Shown here piece after piece: positions 61,513 to 64,000 of a stretch of 64,000 nucleotides of DNA. Made by a program: the position numbers and the translations under genes. How positions within the stretch are numbered: the stretch's first letter is position 1; each line of letters starts with the position of its first letter. The notes under the pieces were generated by a model that had not been told where the DNA came from, made no database searches, and saw only the letters and a program-made list of their open reading frames with translations. Location: the NCBI GenBank assembly GCA_018292915.2, contig JACVVK020000200.1:51001-115000 (forward strand), read 5' to 3'. This DNA comes from Batillaria attramentaria. Lineage: Eukaryota; Mollusca; Gastropoda; Batillariidae.

Positions 61513-61855
61513 CACATTTCTCGTTCCTACTTCGGAGTCGAAATCAAATTCAGTTTGAATTCTATTAACTCCAAATCTCATTATCTTGAAAGTCTGCCAC
61601 CTTGAAATTGTATCACAGAGAAAACGAAGTTTTGTTTTTACTCGCCAAGTTAGACCATAGACGAGCACCCCGTAATTAGATCTGAAGGAAAATTACAGAA
61701 ATGTTTCTAACAATCCAGGGGCACAGTTTGGAGAGTCTATTAAACAAACTGACTTCTTTTTTGCTCGGTCGTTACATTAGCAACGACACAGGAAAAACAG
61801 GAGACGGAATCTTATCCCAACGCGGACAATATCTGAATATCGTCCGAGGAAGGCA
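61441..61855. other. Non-coding region with (CT)n
   Basis: (CT)n at 61471-61509; nothing else supported. Confidence 0.4.
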
Positions 61856-62201
61856 TAGGGCGGTCGGTGGTTAAGACTTCTGCTATGTGGCACCGTTATT
61901 TCGGGCAGACCGTCGAGGGTTCTCTCCGGGTGCTCCGGCTTTCTCCCCCTCTGCTTTGGAAATGTTCAGCCCACAGAATTCAAAAATAAATGCAATTCTA
62001 AAATCCCGAAACGTAAATTGCTGAGCTGGCCCTTCGCACCACGTGATTGTAATGTGTTCATATCAGTGTATGAGAGAATGCGTGTGATTCACGTGAGCGT
62101 GCGTGTTGGGTTTAGCTCGGGTCGCTTTGGGCCGAAGATTTGGGATAAAGCGCCTATATTAAAGCGCTTATTATTATGACTATTATTATTATTATTATTA
62201 T
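61856..62201 (+). mobile_element. SINE family C copy lacking part of its tRNA head
   Basis: GGCGGTCGGTGGTTAAGA jumps directly to CTATGTGGCACCGTT, losing the B box. The middle and the AAAGCGCC...(ATT)n tail are intact. Confidence 0.85.
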
Positions 62202-63708
62202 ACCGCAAAGGACTAGTATATAAAAAATCCAGTGTACTCATAATGAGCCCATGAAAAAAAGTTAGTGTTATGCCCCCTACTTTCGTTTATGCTGAAACCG
62301 CCGAAACCAATGAAAGTTGAAATACCCCCCCCCCCCCCCCACCACCACCACCACCTCCTCACCCCACCCTTCCCTTCCCGCTTTCTGCTTGTCCTCCCAC
62401 CCTCTCCCTCCATCCGCGCCAGCCCCACCCGACAAACGTCCCCAGAGGGCAACACTCATTTTTAACGAGGCTGTAACCGGCGGCTACCCAGAATGCTTTC
62501 AACCCGCAAAGAGAGCCGCCACACTGGACCAAGTGCCATCGGAGAGAAAAACTCCGCTCTTGACTTGAACACAAGAACGGCAACGGAAACTTAATAAGCA
62601 TTTGACGGATATAACAGCCTTGGGCGATTCCCCGATCTGCGTTCAAGACTGCATGCAGAGGGTTAATTATGACGAGAACGACTGGAGGGGTGTGATTCAT
62701 TGACTGGTTGCCTGAAATCAACGCGTGTAAGTTTTAGGTGGGCAGCAAATGCCTTTCAAAGAGGATTGTTGGACAGAGAAAAATGACCAGACTTCCAAGC
62801 TGTGGTGCGGATTTTGTGTGTGGATAATTTTAGGTTTTTTTTTTTTTTTTGGCCACAAATATTTTCAAGTGGCTTTATGGTCAAGGAAACCTTTCTCATA
62901 ATCTCATTCAGTTGAGCTGTTCAAGACTGAAGCATTATTTTGTGAATATGGTTACGGTTCGAATAAATTTGCGAGAGAGAGAGAGAGAGAGAGGTGCGGA
63001 TGTGGGGATGTGGAGATGGGAGGTAGGTCTGATGGATGGGGGTGATGACTATAACTGTGCGTGAAAAGTGTAAGTAACCATAAACCTTTTCAATGAAAGC
63101 TGTGACAGATTTCAGTTCACACTCACGTCAACAGGTACACAGCATCTCTCTCTCTCTCTCTCTCTTTCCGTTCACGCCCACCAAACACTTTCCACTGAGA
63201 AAATATCACATCATATCAAGTTTACCCCAAACCTAACCTAACTTGCAATGTTCAGCATTTTTCCACATCAAAGTTATCTCTCCGCCAATCTCCTTGTTCC
63301 AGGCAGCAGCCATCACAACCACATTTTTCCTGCTAGGTCAGTGTGTGTGTTCGGTCACCTATCGATCTGAGCCGAAACATTGTAAGTGGGCAATGGAGCG
63401 CAAACAGTGAATCTGTTACGGGCTGTTCAATACGGCTTGTCGACCAATTATCTTATTTACTGGTCATTTGATAGGAGTGTTTGTTTGATTCAATTAGGCT
63501 AATTGCGATCTCGGATACTTTTTGGTTTTAGCAGATACGGAAGCTATTTCCTACAGATGTTTGATTCTGTTCCTAGCTGACTGGACAATGAAGCTATAAT
63601 TAACTGGCTGAAGTTGAAGGTTTTGATTTTCAGCAGTCAGACTAGACTTTTGTAAAATGTTGGGTATATTTTGATTACGTTTTAAGAACAGCTTGTTCAG
63701 GTTCATAA
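62202..63708. other. Non-coding region
   Basis: C-run and (CCA)n at 62326-62355, (GA)n at 62974-62992 and (CT)n at 63144-63166. No supported gene. Confidence 0.35.
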
Positions 63709-64000
63709 TAATAATAATAAATGGTATTTCTAGGGCGCATTTCTTTAAATAAAACTCAATGCGCCTATCACTCACTCACAAACTCACGCACATTATACAA
63801 CGATGAACAGACATACACTGGTGAAACTGACTAGTTAAAATAACTGGTGTTAGTAGTTTGTGGCCTCATGCCGCTCAAGCAACAAGGACCAGCATGCGGC
63901 TGAGGAAATTACTGATAGGCTTTGCGGAAGAGGAACGTTTTCAGACTGCTCTTGAAAACAGACAGCGTGGGCGTATTTCTCAGATCTGAAGGCAGAGAGT
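63709..64000 (+). repeat. Start of a dispersed repeat, cut by the window end
   Basis: (ATA)n, GGGCGCATTTCTTTAAAT, ACTCAATGCGCCTATCACTC, then AACGTTTTCAGACTGC. The first 70 bp match the fold-back repeat at 47749-47862. Class unknown. Confidence 0.5.

Overview
This is a gene-poor, repeat-rich animal nuclear window. Split genes with GT-AG introns, tRNA-derived SINEs, non-LTR retrotransposon fragments, MITE-like elements and very long (CA)n/(GA)n arrays point to a metazoan. The repeat style suggests a lophotrochozoan, most likely a marine mollusc (gastropod); this is inference, not a species call. I see no bacterial, phage, CRISPR or rRNA features.

Layout: 1-5750 is non-coding, with CRE palindromes and three stretches extraordinarily dense in the pentamer TCAGT/ACTGA. 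5770-17168 (+) is a complete gene for the SNF2-family chromatin remodeller HELLS/LSH: 20 coding exons plus a 5' exon that ends inside a possible split start codon, with an E2F-type site just upstream. Its introns hold SINEs, a MITE and a 24-bp minisatellite. 17278-19520 is a broken RTE-type LINE on the minus strand, apparently interrupted by a TIR element made of internal repeats carrying nuclear-receptor-like half sites. 19520-26400 is non-coding and probably includes 3' UTR of the next gene. 26408-35674 (-) is an ATF2/ATF7/CREB5-type bZIP factor in 13 coding exons: N-terminal C2H2 finger, TPTPT phospho-site region, 26-residue polyglutamine, bZIP. HELLS and ATF2 are convergent (tail to tail).

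35700-64000 has no confident protein gene. It holds SINEs of three families, a 299-bp TIR element, eight near-identical copies of a 114-bp satellite, a fold-back repeat, a five-block compound (AC)n array, a tandemly duplicated LINE 3' end, and two weak coding candidates (a possible 5' exon ending at 41463 and a possible small or decayed gene at 50647-51178).

The two genes work in different systems. HELLS is an ATP-driven nucleosome remodeller needed for DNA methylation and heterochromatin. ATF2 is a stress-kinase-responsive factor that binds TGACGTCA sites; that 8-mer occurs at least seven times here, two of them in introns of the ATF2 gene itself.
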